From an uncultured Pseudomonadales bacterium (GTDB lineage: Bacteria > Pseudomonadota > Gammaproteobacteria > Pseudomonadales > CANNCY01): 64,000 bases of DNA. The stretch is taken from the NCBI GenBank assembly GCA_947503335.1, contig CANNCY010000002.1, forward strand, positions 248,001-312,000, in the 5' to 3' direction. The translations under genes and the position numbers were made by a program. Below the pieces are notes generated by a model. It was not told the origin of the DNA, did no database searches, and saw only the letters and a list, made by a program, of their open reading frames with translations. Every line of letters starts with the position of its first letter. Positions within the stretch are counted from its first letter, which is position 1. This document shows positions 29,888 to 39,545 of this stretch, piece by piece.

Positions 29888-30468
29888 TTTACGCCCTTTA
29901 AAAAGTTATCTAACAACTGATGGCCTGCCTCGGTCAGTATAGATTCGGGATGAAACTGAACGCCCTGAATATCTAGCTCGCGATGGCGAATCCCCATAAT
30001 CTCGTCTAGATCGCCATTCTCGTCAGTGGTATAGGCCGTTACCTCTAGGCAATCGGGCAAGGTTGCCTGATCTACTACTAAACTGTGATAACGCGTTACA
30101 CGACAGGGGTTTGGCAAGCCATAAAAGACCCCTTGATCATGGTGAACGATAGGCGAGGTTTTACCGTGCATTACTTGCTTGGCGCGCACAACGTCGCCGC
30201 CAAATACTTGCCCAATGCTTTGGTGGCCTAGGCAAATACCTAAGATAGGTAACTTACCTGCAAAATGCTTGATCGCCTCTAGCGAAATGCCCGCCTCGTT
30301 CGGCGTACAAGGCCCTGGCGATATCACTAACTTTTCAGGTTGCCACTGCTCGATCTGCTCGATTGTAACCTCGTCATTACGCACTACTTTTACATCAGCG
30401 CCTAACTCTGCGAGATATTGCACAACGTTATAGGTGAACGAATCGTAATTATCGATCATTAAGATCAT
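29884..30468 (-). CDS. trpG: Anthranilate synthase component II (glutamine amidotransferase)
   Basis: TrpG supplies ammonia to TrpE. The 194-residue class I amidotransferase has [21 protein letters not shown] at the start, the nucleophile Cys in [15 protein letters not shown] and the His-Glu pair in [11 protein letters not shown]. In many bacteria the same subunit also serves p-aminobenzoate synthase. It follows ppx by 42 bases on the same strand, then overlaps trpD. Confidence 0.96.
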   Translation of the reverse strand: MILMIDNYDSFTYNVVQYLAELGADVKVVRNDEVTIEQIEQWQPEKLVISPGPCTPNEAGISLEAIKHFAGKLPILGICLGHQSIGQVFGGDVVRAKQVMHGKTSPIVHHDQGVFYGLPNPCRVTRYHSLVVDQATLPDCLEVTAYTTDENGDLDEIMGIRHRELDIQGVQFHPESILTEAGHQLLDNFLKGVK

Positions 30469-30510
30469 GAGAGTGACCCAACTACCGTCAAAAAAAGAGG
30501 CCCTATACTA

Positions 30511-32007
30511 TCACGCCAAGGGCTCAAGTTGCAGCGCCCAACCGCGTTTTTGCCACCGCTTAGCTTCTTCAGCCAAGTCGTAATCGCTAAGTGAATGTGT
30601 TTTAAGCCATGCTTGCGCCAAACCTATCGTCAACTGAGGCACAGCATCAACAAATTCAGCGGTTGCCTCTGGTATGCAGTCGATCTCGCCCCTCGAACGA
30701 TGCAGTGTTACCGCAATGCGTAATGCCATCAATAGCCACACAAGCATTTGTGGGTCGTGCTGGGTAAATGTATTGATTTTTTCAACATCTATACCCTTGC
30801 GGTGATTGCCTACAAGCCATGCTAGAATTTTTTGTTGCTCAACGGTAAACCCCGGCATGGGCGAATGACGAACAATGTACTTTGAGTGATCTTGTACGTC
30901 TTGCACACGTATAGTGCGACCTACCTCGTGCAACTGCGCTGCCCAATCTAACAACTTGCGATATTCATCAGAGCGATACTTATCAGCCAATTGGTCATAA
31001 ATCGTTAAGGCCGTAGCCTGAACACGCGCACACTGCAGTACATCTACTTTGTGGCGTTCTTTTAGATCATTAACCGAACGCTCTCGAATATCTGGATGCT
31101 CTAGATGCCACAGCTCTTGGTAGATTACTCCTTCGCGTAGCCCTGCATCTTCGTAGTGCAACTCTTCAATCTCAAATAGCTCAAAGATACCAATCAGTAC
31201 CGCCAAGCCACCAGGCAGAATTTTTACTCTATCGTCAGGAACACCCTCATAATGGCAGGCATCAATCACTTGAGCGTCAATCATTTGATCGCGCAGCGCC
31301 AACAACCCACTATAGGTGACAACCGATGATTGCTGTTGGGCAACAATGCTAGAAATATGTTTGATGGTACCCGAGGTTCCGATAACAACCTGCCAGCCGG
31401 CATTCACATAAGATCGATAGTAAATCTCTAATATGCTTTCGACGCGAGCAACAGCGCTGTCGAATCGCTCTTTAGTAAGCTTACCGTCGGCAAAAAATCG
31501 CTTACTAAAAAGGTTTGACCCCAACGAATGACTACTGCGTAACTTAGGCTTAAAACCATCGCCTACTACCAGCTCGGTGCTGCCGCCACCAATATCTATA
31601 ACGAAGCGACTTGATTCTACATGAGGCGTAGTGTGTGCAACCGCGGTATAGATTAGGCGGGCTTCTTCAATGCCTTCGATAATATCAACAGGGTGATCAA
31701 ATACCTCTCTAAACTGCGCTATCGCATGCTCGGCATTTTTTGCAACACGTAAAGTATGTGTTGCTACAATTCGCACCTTCCAGAGAGATTCATTCTTTAG
31801 CCGCTGAGCAAACAACCGCATTGCATCAACACCACGATCTATCGCAGCCTGATCTAACATCATGTCAGCAGACAGCCCGCTGGCCAAATACACCTTATGT
31901 TTAACGCGATCGACAATGCGAATACCTGAGCCGCCAATCGATGCCAACGCCATATGAAAACTGTTCGAACCCAGATCTACTACCGCTATCAAGTCTTGAT
32001 GCTGCAT
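30511..32007 (-). CDS. ppx: Exopolyphosphatase, Ppx/GppA family
   Basis: Ppx removes terminal phosphates from polyphosphate; the GppA branch acts on pppGpp. The 498-residue protein has the ASKHA phosphatase start (VVDLGSNSFHMALA), the second nucleotide motif FVIDIGGGSTELVVG and a C-terminal helical HD-like region. Close to ppk1, the Ppx role is more likely. Its ATG overlaps the ppk1 stop by one base (TAATG). It lies inside the trpE-trpG interval. Confidence 0.92.
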   Translation of the reverse strand: MQHQDLIAVVDLGSNSFHMALASIGGSGIRIVDRVKHKVYLASGLSADMMLDQAAIDRGVDAMRLFAQRLKNESLWKVRIVATHTLRVAKNAEHAIAQFREVFDHPVDIIEGIEEARLIYTAVAHTTPHVESSRFVIDIGGGSTELVVGDGFKPKLRSSHSLGSNLFSKRFFADGKLTKERFDSAVARVESILEIYYRSYVNAGWQVVIGTSGTIKHISSIVAQQQSSVVTYSGLLALRDQMIDAQVIDACHYEGVPDDRVKILPGGLAVLIGIFELFEIEELHYEDAGLREGVIYQELWHLEHPDIRERSVNDLKERHKVDVLQCARVQATALTIYDQLADKYRSDEYRKLLDWAAQLHEVGRTIRVQDVQDHSKYIVRHSPMPGFTVEQQKILAWLVGNHRKGIDVEKINTFTQHDPQMLVWLLMALRIAVTLHRSRGEIDCIPEATAEFVDAVPQLTIGLAQAWLKTHSLSDYDLAEEAKRWQKRGWALQLEPLA

Positions 32008-34049
32008 TAGTTTCGCCCGTCTAAGTACTCGTGTATTGCCAGCTGAGATCGCAACGGCTTTCGCCGCCCCTGCTTAACGTATGTGTTGTCTTGCGTCTCG
32101 TTCATCAGACGCGCCTTGACATTGTCTCGCCATTGAAGGTCTAGCACTTTCAATATGGTTCGCTTTACATTCTTACATAAGATTGGCGCAGCTACTTCGA
32201 TTCGGCGATCCATATTACGGCTCATCACATCGGCCGAGGCTAGGTACACCTGCTGCTCGCCCTTAGCATGAAATACAAAGACCCTAGGGTGCTCTAAGAA
32301 GCGGTCGACGATCGAGATTACTTCAATATTCTCGCTCAACCCCGGTACGCCCGGTATCAACGAACACATACCTCGGCAGATGATCTTAATCTTTACGCCA
32401 GCTTTTGATGCATCGTATAGTAACGAAACAAATTCGCGATCAATCAAGTTATTAATCTTGATAAAGATCTCGGCTTCGTTGCCCAGTTGTGCTTCGATAA
32501 TTTCGTCGCGAACCTTGCGATTTAGCTGCCGACGAAGCGTTAATGGTGAGACCAATAAATTGGTATAGCGACCGCGATGAAACGGGTCGACCATCATTTC
32601 AAATACGTCAGCAATCTCGCGCGTTAATTCTTTATTTGCGGTAAGCAACGAAAAATCGGTATACACACGTGCGTTGCCTTCATGAAAGTTGCCCGTACCT
32701 ATATGCGCATAGCGAACGGCCTCTCCCTTTTCGATACGCGTTACCATAAACAGCTTTGCGTGCACCTTTACCGACGGCAACGTATACACCACGTCAATAC
32801 CAGCATCGGTTAATCGCTCGGCCCATTCAATATTATTTTCTTCATCAAATCGGGCTTTCAATTCGATACACACTCGCACACGCTTGCCATTTGCGGCTGC
32901 GTTCAAAAGTGCGTTAAGTAACGGCGACTTTTCAGTGACTCTATAAACGGTCATTTGCAATTCGGTCACCGAAGGATCAAAGCTTGCTTGTCTAAAAAAC
33001 TCGGTTAAATTTCGATACTTGTGATAGGGGTAGTAAAGCAATATGTCACGCTTGGCGAGCGTATCAAAAATATTGGTACCCGCCGATAGCGAAGGGTGAT
33101 CTAGTGCCGGCAGTTTTTCATTGAGTAATTCAGGGTGATCAAGGCTAGGAAACTTAGTTAGCCCTCGCGCTTTATGTAAACTACCTGAGGGTACAACCAG
33201 TGCATTCGAGTGATTGATACTTAAACGCGACATAAAGTAGCTAAGTAAATGATCTGGCATTGATCGATCATAAATAAAACTAACAACCGCACCACGGGCT
33301 CTACGTCGAATACCTCGCTCGATGTCTTCGATCAAGCCACGCTTTGCGCCGGCACCGACAGCAAATTCGGCATCTCGGTTTATTCCAAAGGTATAAGCTT
33401 CTAAGGTTTCAAAATCGAAAAACGGTGCTAAAGACTTTGGCAAATTATGAATAATGGCCTGCTCTAAAAACATAACGCACTGTTCATTTCGTTTGCCCGG
33501 AACCTGAATAAACCTTGGCAAACTATAGGTGGGCACCTCAATCAGTAAATATTGATGCTCGCCCTTATTCATTAGCACAACCGCCAAATACAAACGGTCA
33601 TCTCGCATACTAGCCTTTAAATCGCTTTCTTTATGCAAAATAATGGGCGTGATCAGCGGCTGAATGCGCTTTCGATAGCGCTCTTTCAACCACTGCCCCT
33701 GCTGATCACTTAAGTCGCTAGGGCTAAGCAGCCGAATGCCTCGCTTGGGCAAACTTTCAGATAAGGTCTGTAGGCACTGCTCGCGCTGATCTAACGATTG
33801 CAAAATCTCTAGCGACACGTTAGAAAACAGGGTCGTAAGTTGTTTCTTGCCCTCGCCCTTAGCGTTAGCCAAACCCTTGCGAAGGGCTGACACCTGAACC
33901 TGAATAAACTCATCTAGATTAGAGCTAAAGATTCCTAAGAAACGAATCCGCTCTAACAGAGGGTTACGCTCATCCTGCGCTTCTTGCAGCACCCTGCGAT
34001 TAAAGCTTAGCCAACTTAGCTGTTTAGGGATGTAGCGCTTTTCGGTCAT
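32007..34049 (-). CDS. ppk1: Polyphosphate kinase 1
   Basis: Ppk1 makes polyphosphate from ATP and works reversibly. The 680-residue protein is normal in length, with N-terminal SWLSFNRRVLQEAQDERNPLLER, the autophosphorylated His in KVHAKLFMV and the second catalytic His in FHAKGEQQVYLASADVMSR. One-base TAATG overlaps connect it both to trpE upstream and to ppx downstream, giving a coupled trpE-ppk1-ppx unit. Confidence 0.96.
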   Translation of the reverse strand: MTEKRYIPKQLSWLSFNRRVLQEAQDERNPLLERIRFLGIFSSNLDEFIQVQVSALRKGLANAKGEGKKQLTTLFSNVSLEILQSLDQREQCLQTLSESLPKRGIRLLSPSDLSDQQGQWLKERYRKRIQPLITPIILHKESDLKASMRDDRLYLAVVLMNKGEHQYLLIEVPTYSLPRFIQVPGKRNEQCVMFLEQAIIHNLPKSLAPFFDFETLEAYTFGINRDAEFAVGAGAKRGLIEDIERGIRRRARGAVVSFIYDRSMPDHLLSYFMSRLSINHSNALVVPSGSLHKARGLTKFPSLDHPELLNEKLPALDHPSLSAGTNIFDTLAKRDILLYYPYHKYRNLTEFFRQASFDPSVTELQMTVYRVTEKSPLLNALLNAAANGKRVRVCIELKARFDEENNIEWAERLTDAGIDVVYTLPSVKVHAKLFMVTRIEKGEAVRYAHIGTGNFHEGNARVYTDFSLLTANKELTREIADVFEMMVDPFHRGRYTNLLVSPLTLRRQLNRKVRDEIIEAQLGNEAEIFIKINNLIDREFVSLLYDASKAGVKIKIICRGMCSLIPGVPGLSENIEVISIVDRFLEHPRVFVFHAKGEQQVYLASADVMSRNMDRRIEVAAPILCKNVKRTILKVLDLQWRDNVKARLMNETQDNTYVKQGRRKPLRSQLAIHEYLDGRN

Positions 34050-35527
34050 TACTCAGCCTTTGCTTTTGCCATCGACGCAGCACGAATAACTGCTCGGGCT
34101 TTATTCATCGTTTCTTTCCACTCTAACGCTGGTACAGAATCAGCAACCACCCCAGCACCTGCTTGAATATGTAGCTTATTATCTTTAATCACTGCAGTTC
34201 TGATGGCAATAGCTGTATCCATATCGCCAGCCCACGACAGGTAGCCTATAGCGCCACCATAAACGCCTCGTTTTACGTTTTCGAGTTCGTCAATAATTTC
34301 CATAGCCCGCACTTTAGGTGCACCACTTAATGTACCAGCTGGTAGAGTTGCTTTCAGCACATCTAGCGCGCCACGATTATCATCGACCTCGCCCGTCACA
34401 TTAGAAGTTATGTGCATCACATGACTATAGCGCTCTACCTTCATTTTTTCAGTCAAACTGACCGAACCCGTTTTTGCGATTCGCCCAACATCGTTGCGAC
34501 CAAGATCAATCAGCATAAGGTGCTCGGCGATCTCTTTAGGGTCAGCCAGCATCTCTTGTTCTAACGCCAAGTCTTCTTCATCGGTTTTACCACGACGACG
34601 CGTGCCTGCGATGGGGCGCACCGTTACCTCGCCCTCTTCGTACCGCGCTAAAATCTCGGGCGAAGAGCCAGCTATTTGAAACTCGCCCAAGTTTAAAAAA
34701 TACAAATAGGGTGATGGGTTTAACGTACGTAGCGCGCGATATAAATTAAGAGGCTCGCCTTCAAAATCGTGAGTGAGTCGCTGACTCAATACAACCTGCA
34801 TGCAGTCGCCATCAAGTATGTATTCTTTAACGCGTTCAACGGCCGACTCAAACTGCTGCTGACCGAAGCTTGAGGTGAACGATGCCTCATCGGCGGCCTC
34901 CCCCACCAACGCCAAAGGTGGCAACGTATTATTAGACGGCAAGCGCAATTGCTGCTCTAGCTGATCAAGCCTAGATTGCGCCTGATCAAAACCATCTTCT
35001 GAGCCATCTGCGTGCACTACCAACATTAACTTGCCTGACAGGTTGTCAAAGATCACCACCTCTTTCGACACCATGATCAGAATGTCGGGCGTACCAATAG
35101 GGTCATCAACTGTGCGATCGGTTAATCGAGTCTCGACATAGCGCACCGTATCGTACCCAAAATACCCCACCAAACCGCCAAAAAAACGTGGCCCTTGCTC
35201 TAATTCGGGTACGCGAAAACGCTGTTGAAACTGCTCAACGTCTGATAGTGGGCTGTCAGAATGCCACTGCTCTATCACTTGCTTGTCTTGAATATGAGTT
35301 AGCTGATTGCCACTAACAACCAAGCGTTCGCTGCTTGGCAAACCAATAATTGAATAACGCCCCCACTTTTCGCCGCCCTGTACCGACTCAAACAAGTAAG
35401 AGTAAGGTTGATGGGCAAGTTTTAAGTAGGCCGACAATGGCGTGTCTAAATCGGCCATTACTTCGCGCATCACCGGGATCAGATTGAACCCTTCGCTGGC
35501 ATACTGTTGGTACTGCTGCTTATCCAT
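34049..35527 (-). CDS. trpE: Anthranilate synthase component I
   Basis: TrpE turns chorismate into anthranilate using ammonia from TrpG. The 492-residue protein has SPEILARYEEGEVTVRPIAGTRRRG, the LIDLGRNDVGRIAKTG motif and AGAGVVADSVPALEWKETMNKA. It follows rpe by 38 bases with no leader peptide or attenuator visible in that short gap, so control must come from further upstream or be internal. Its stop overlaps the ppk1 start by one base. Confidence 0.97.
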   Translation of the reverse strand: MDKQQYQQYASEGFNLIPVMREVMADLDTPLSAYLKLAHQPYSYLFESVQGGEKWGRYSIIGLPSSERLVVSGNQLTHIQDKQVIEQWHSDSPLSDVEQFQQRFRVPELEQGPRFFGGLVGYFGYDTVRYVETRLTDRTVDDPIGTPDILIMVSKEVVIFDNLSGKLMLVVHADGSEDGFDQAQSRLDQLEQQLRLPSNNTLPPLALVGEAADEASFTSSFGQQQFESAVERVKEYILDGDCMQVVLSQRLTHDFEGEPLNLYRALRTLNPSPYLYFLNLGEFQIAGSSPEILARYEEGEVTVRPIAGTRRRGKTDEEDLALEQEMLADPKEIAEHLMLIDLGRNDVGRIAKTGSVSLTEKMKVERYSHVMHITSNVTGEVDDNRGALDVLKATLPAGTLSGAPKVRAMEIIDELENVKRGVYGGAIGYLSWAGDMDTAIAIRTAVIKDNKLHIQAGAGVVADSVPALEWKETMNKARAVIRAASMAKAKAE

Positions 35528-35565
35528 AATTCAAATAATCTTTTTATTTATATTTGTGCGACTGT

Positions 35566-36237
35566 TTATACTTTCGCTAGCTCAGCCCGCATTTGCGATA
35601 TCACATCGCCATAGTTTGGCTGATTAAAAATCGCCGAACCAGCGACAAAGGTGTCGGCACCGGCTTTAGCTATTTCTGCAATGTTATGAACGCCAACACC
35701 GCCATCGATCTCGAGACGAATATCCCGGCCACTTGCGTCGATCATTGCCCGCGCCTGCGCTAATTTATCAAGCGTATAAGGAATAAACTTCTGCCCACCG
35801 AAGCCAGGGTTTACTGACATAAGCAGCACCATATCTAGCTGGGGCAATAGGTATTCTAGAACGGTCAGCGGCGTACCAGGGTTGAACACTAGGCCTGCCT
35901 TGCACCCTGCAGCCTTAATCAACTGAATGGTACGGTCTACGTGTTCAGACGCCTCTGGGTGAAAAGTAATGTACGTTGCTCCCGCTTCGGCAAAGTCGCC
36001 TACCAGCCGATCAACCGGGCTGACCATTAGATGCACATCGATAGGTGCCTTGATGCCATAGTTGCGCAACGCCTTACACACCATAGGGCCAATGGTAAGG
36101 TTAGGTACGTAATGGTTGTCCATAACGTCGAAATGAACAATATCAGCGCCCTGCTCTAACACCGTTTCAACCTCTTCGCCCAAACGTGCGAAATCTGCTG
36201 AAAGGATCGACGGAGCAATCATGAAAGGTTGTTGCAT
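35566..36237 (-). CDS. rpe: Ribulose-phosphate 3-epimerase
   Basis: Rpe interconverts ribulose-5-phosphate and xylulose-5-phosphate. The 223-residue TIM barrel shows [50 protein letters not shown] and EIDGGVG. In Pseudomonas gph lies between rpe and trpE; here gph is absent and trpE follows directly. A second in-frame Met at residue 6 is a possible start. Confidence 0.97.
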   Translation of the reverse strand: MQQPFMIAPSILSADFARLGEEVETVLEQGADIVHFDVMDNHYVPNLTIGPMVCKALRNYGIKAPIDVHLMVSPVDRLVGDFAEAGATYITFHPEASEHVDRTIQLIKAAGCKAGLVFNPGTPLTVLEYLLPQLDMVLLMSVNPGFGGQKFIPYTLDKLAQARAMIDASGRDIRLEIDGGVGVHNIAEIAKAGADTFVAGSAIFNQPNYGDVISQMRAELAKV

Positions 36238-36324
36238 GGTGTGCCTCTATAGTTAGTCTTTTTCTACGTATACAGTCTACACCAATGCTAGGCCTCACCC
36301 CAGTATTGGTTACAGATGTACAGG

Positions 36325-37038
36325 CTATTTTTGCTGCACAGACATCATCGCTTTATTCGCCTGCAATAATCGGTCGGGGGTACCTACATCTAACCACAAT
36401 GCATCACTCACTTCGGCTTCGACCACCCCATCACTAATGGCCTGCCTCAACATAGGTGCCAACGCAAATTTAAGCGGTTTATCACTATTCAACGCCTCTT
36501 CGGGCGCGTACTCGCGAACAAACTGAGCGGTCATTAAACTTAGGCCCGAAAACGTATAGTCTTGCCCATCAATTAAACAACCTTTTTCATCGACAGAAAA
36601 ATCGCCAGTCGACTTAAAATCAGGATTAGGCACCAAGACAAGCTTCGCCAGTGAGTTAGTATGCTTAAAGCCACCGCTCGCCAAGTTATAATTTTGCGCA
36701 AACAATATGTCGCTATTGACCACAACAAAGGGGTCACTCGCCAACAAGGGCAGCGCCTTAAACAAGCCGCCGCCAGTCTCTAACCCTTCTTGTTCGTGCG
36801 AGTATCTAATATTGGCCCCAAAGCGCTGACCGTCACCTAAAAAGGCCTCAATTTGACTACCAAGATAAGCGGTATTGATTACAAAATGCCGAATACCCGC
36901 CTGCAGCAAACGCTCTATCTGGTGCTGAATAAGCGGCTTACCACCTACCTCTACAAGGGGCTTCGGCCTTGACTGGGTCAACTCACCCATTCGCTGCCCG
37001 CGCCCTGCCGCTAAAATCATTGCCCACTGCTCGGCCAT
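36325..37038 (-). CDS. murU: N-acetylmuramate-1-phosphate uridylyltransferase-type nucleotidyltransferase
   Basis: MurU joins UMP to MurNAc-1-phosphate in the peptidoglycan-recycling bypass known from Pseudomonas. The 237-residue protein has the nucleotidyltransferase signature MILAAGRGQRMGELTQSRPKPLVEVGGKPL, the catalytic pair VVVNSDILF and WLDVGTPDRL. Position beside lptD is the same as in Pseudomonas, but the usual partner kinase amgK, which lies between murU and lptD there, is missing. Without amgK, a role on a different sugar-1-phosphate cannot be excluded. Confidence 0.85.
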   Translation of the reverse strand: MAEQWAMILAAGRGQRMGELTQSRPKPLVEVGGKPLIQHQIERLLQAGIRHFVINTAYLGSQIEAFLGDGQRFGANIRYSHEQEGLETGGGLFKALPLLASDPFVVVNSDILFAQNYNLASGGFKHTNSLAKLVLVPNPDFKSTGDFSVDEKGCLIDGQDYTFSGLSLMTAQFVREYAPEEALNSDKPLKFALAPMLRQAISDGVVEAEVSDALWLDVGTPDRLLQANKAMMSVQQK

Positions 37039-37112
37039 AGTTGCTATCTTCCTAGGTTTAGTTTCGCCTATAATACGCCCTTTGCGACCGCCCTAACAGG
37101 AATAACCCAAGC

Positions 37113-39545
37113 GTGAAGCTGACAACAATAAGTAAATCGCTAAAGCTTGCGATCTTAGCGATGAGCACCTCAAGTGCAGCGCTAGCTGACACGTCACTGC
37201 CAACCTTTGATTGGCAGCCCAATGCTAATTGCGCGAACGGCTTATGCTGTGGGGCCTTTATCGCCCCGACCAATCATAATCCAGACGCAACTATCGCTCC
37301 TGAGCTAGCCGCTACTCGAATTGGCGCTGGCCAGATGTTTGGCGACGACAGCCAGATGACGCTATTAGATCAGGTTGAGTTTATTCAGGGCTGGCGATCT
37401 GCAACGGCCGAAAAAGCCGTTTACAATCATGACGCCGAGACTGCTGAGCTATCGGGTAATATCTTTTTACGTGAACCCGGCTTTGCGGTAAGTGGCCAAC
37501 GTGCCTTCGTCGATAATCGCCAAATGACTAGCTCGATCGAGCAAGGCCAATTTGTATTGCACGCTGTCGGTGCCAGTGGTGCCGCCAATAAAGTGCAGTT
37601 TAGTGACGGCGATTTAACCTTAAACGACCTTGTGTTTACTACCTGTAGCCCGCTTCAGCCCGACTGGATGTTAAACGGTGAAGAGCTAATTATTGACTCT
37701 GAAAAAGGCCAGGGTACGGGCCGAAATCTGTCATTAAAAGTTAAGGGCAATACTGTATTTTGGTGGCCCTATCTGCGATTCCCCGTAGGCGACAAGCGCT
37801 TATCAGGCTTATTATGGCCTCGCATCGGCTTAAGCGACGCCGATGGCTTTGAGTACGCACAACCCTACTACATCAATCTTGCGCCGAACTACGACGCGAC
37901 CATTGCTCCTCACTGGTTCAGTAAACGTGGTTTACTGATTAATGGCGAGTTCAGACACCTAGGCGAATATGGCCACACTGAACTATCTGGCGGATACCTA
38001 GACGACGACGTAACAGGTACCACTCGCTGGCTGCGTCAGGCAAAACATCAAGGGCATTTCGGTGAGCGAGTAACCACCAGGGTTAATTGGGCACAAACGA
38101 GCGACGAAAACTATCTTCGCGATTTACGTAGCGAAGGGCTATCGGTCAACAAAGATGCCGCACTCGCCCAGTATGCATACATCGATTTGCGCCTAGCAGA
38201 TCATTGGTCAACAAGTGTATTCTCAGAACACTATCAGTCGCTGCATATTGGTGCGCGCGAAGAACATCGTATCGAACCCCAGATAGATCTAAATGGTTTT
38301 TATCAATGGCAGCATGGTGCATGGCAAACCGACTTAAACCTTGACCACAGCCATACTCAGTTCACGCACGGCGCCCAAACCTTAGGTGAGATTCTGCAGT
38401 ATGGGTACGCTGACCAAGGCGACAGAACGCACATTCAGTACAGCCTAAGCTCGTCATATCTTGCTCAATGGGGTTATATGCGTGCAGGTATCGAAGCTAG
38501 ATATCTAAGCTTCGACATAGATAGTCGCCCCGCTTTTCATGCTTATAGAGAGTATGCAGACAAACAACAGAGCGTAAGCGAACCAACGGTCTTTACAGAA
38601 GGCTCAATGGTGTTTGAACGACCCATCAAACTGTCAAAGCTCTCATTGCTCAACACCCTTGAACCTAGAGTTTTCTATTACAACACAGGCTACGAAGCAC
38701 AGTGGGGCGCGCCTGTATTTAACACTGTTTCTCGCACAGTGGGTTATGACAGTCTATTCAGCCAATATCGAACGTCTGGCGATGATCGCATCGATGACGG
38801 CGAGCGAATTAGCTTCGGCCTTACTAGCCGCTTTATAGACGCGCAAACTGGATTAGAAAAACTGACACTTAGCATCGGGCAAGGCTTTTGGGCAGATAAC
38901 CGCTATGCCGCTCTAAACCCTCTGCTCACCCAAGACATTATTGACCGTAATGACCCAACCGGTTTACCGTCTGACGCCCGAGAAGAGCTGCATCAACTGA
39001 CTCGCTCACGCTCGAATATCGAGATAGAAGCAAGCACACAGTTGAGCAAGCACTGGTATCTGAAAACAGCAACAGGCTATGATACCGAGCGCAACATCAG
39101 TGAGCACAGCCATATTATGGCTTGGTATACCGGAAAGCAGCGCCAACTAGTCTCAATGAGCGCAGCCCAGCGGCACATACCGGCTTCTGCCGATAAAGTT
39201 ACTGGTCTAATAAGAGACCGCGATGTATCACAGGCAAGTCTCGGAACTGTTTGGCCCATTAATGGTCAATACAAACTGATAGCCAACGTTACCCACGACT
39301 TTACTAACGAGCGACTACTCGATTCTTTAGTAGGTGTGGGCTACGAAAGCTGCTGCTGGCAAGCATCAATTGGATATAGAGAGTGGGTAGACAACCGCCT
39401 CAATAATGAAGTTGAGCTACAAGAAAAGAAACGTGGTATCGTGTTGCAGTTTAGTCTGAAGGGCCTTGGTGGCTCACGTCAAATTGACAACTCGTTGTAC
39501 AAGAGTATGTATGGTTATGAACAAAACTTTAAAGCGCTATTTTAA
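37113..39545 (+). CDS. lptD: LPS assembly outer-membrane protein LptD
   Basis: LptD, with LptE, inserts lipopolysaccharide into the outer leaflet. The 810-residue protein has a signal peptide (cleavage after about ALA), a periplasmic OstA-like domain (about 100-230: AEKAVYNHDAETAELSGNIFL, FTTCSPLQPDW) and a large C-terminal beta-barrel ending in Phe. Cysteines fit the disulfide pattern: an N-terminal group (CANGLCC), one in the OstA domain, and an adjacent CC pair near the end (ESCCWQASIGYRE). It is divergent from murU; surA overlaps its 3' end. Confidence 0.95.
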   Translation: MKLTTISKSLKLAILAMSTSSAALADTSLPTFDWQPNANCANGLCCGAFIAPTNHNPDATIAPELAATRIGAGQMFGDDSQMTLLDQVEFIQGWRSATAEKAVYNHDAETAELSGNIFLREPGFAVSGQRAFVDNRQMTSSIEQGQFVLHAVGASGAANKVQFSDGDLTLNDLVFTTCSPLQPDWMLNGEELIIDSEKGQGTGRNLSLKVKGNTVFWWPYLRFPVGDKRLSGLLWPRIGLSDADGFEYAQPYYINLAPNYDATIAPHWFSKRGLLINGEFRHLGEYGHTELSGGYLDDDVTGTTRWLRQAKHQGHFGERVTTRVNWAQTSDENYLRDLRSEGLSVNKDAALAQYAYIDLRLADHWSTSVFSEHYQSLHIGAREEHRIEPQIDLNGFYQWQHGAWQTDLNLDHSHTQFTHGAQTLGEILQYGYADQGDRTHIQYSLSSSYLAQWGYMRAGIEARYLSFDIDSRPAFHAYREYADKQQSVSEPTVFTEGSMVFERPIKLSKLSLLNTLEPRVFYYNTGYEAQWGAPVFNTVSRTVGYDSLFSQYRTSGDDRIDDGERISFGLTSRFIDAQTGLEKLTLSIGQGFWADNRYAALNPLLTQDIIDRNDPTGLPSDAREELHQLTRSRSNIEIEASTQLSKHWYLKTATGYDTERNISEHSHIMAWYTGKQRQLVSMSAAQRHIPASADKVTGLIRDRDVSQASLGTVWPINGQYKLIANVTHDFTNERLLDSLVGVGYESCCWQASIGYREWVDNRLNNEVELQEKKRGIVLQFSLKGLGGSRQIDNSLYKSMYGYEQNFKALF

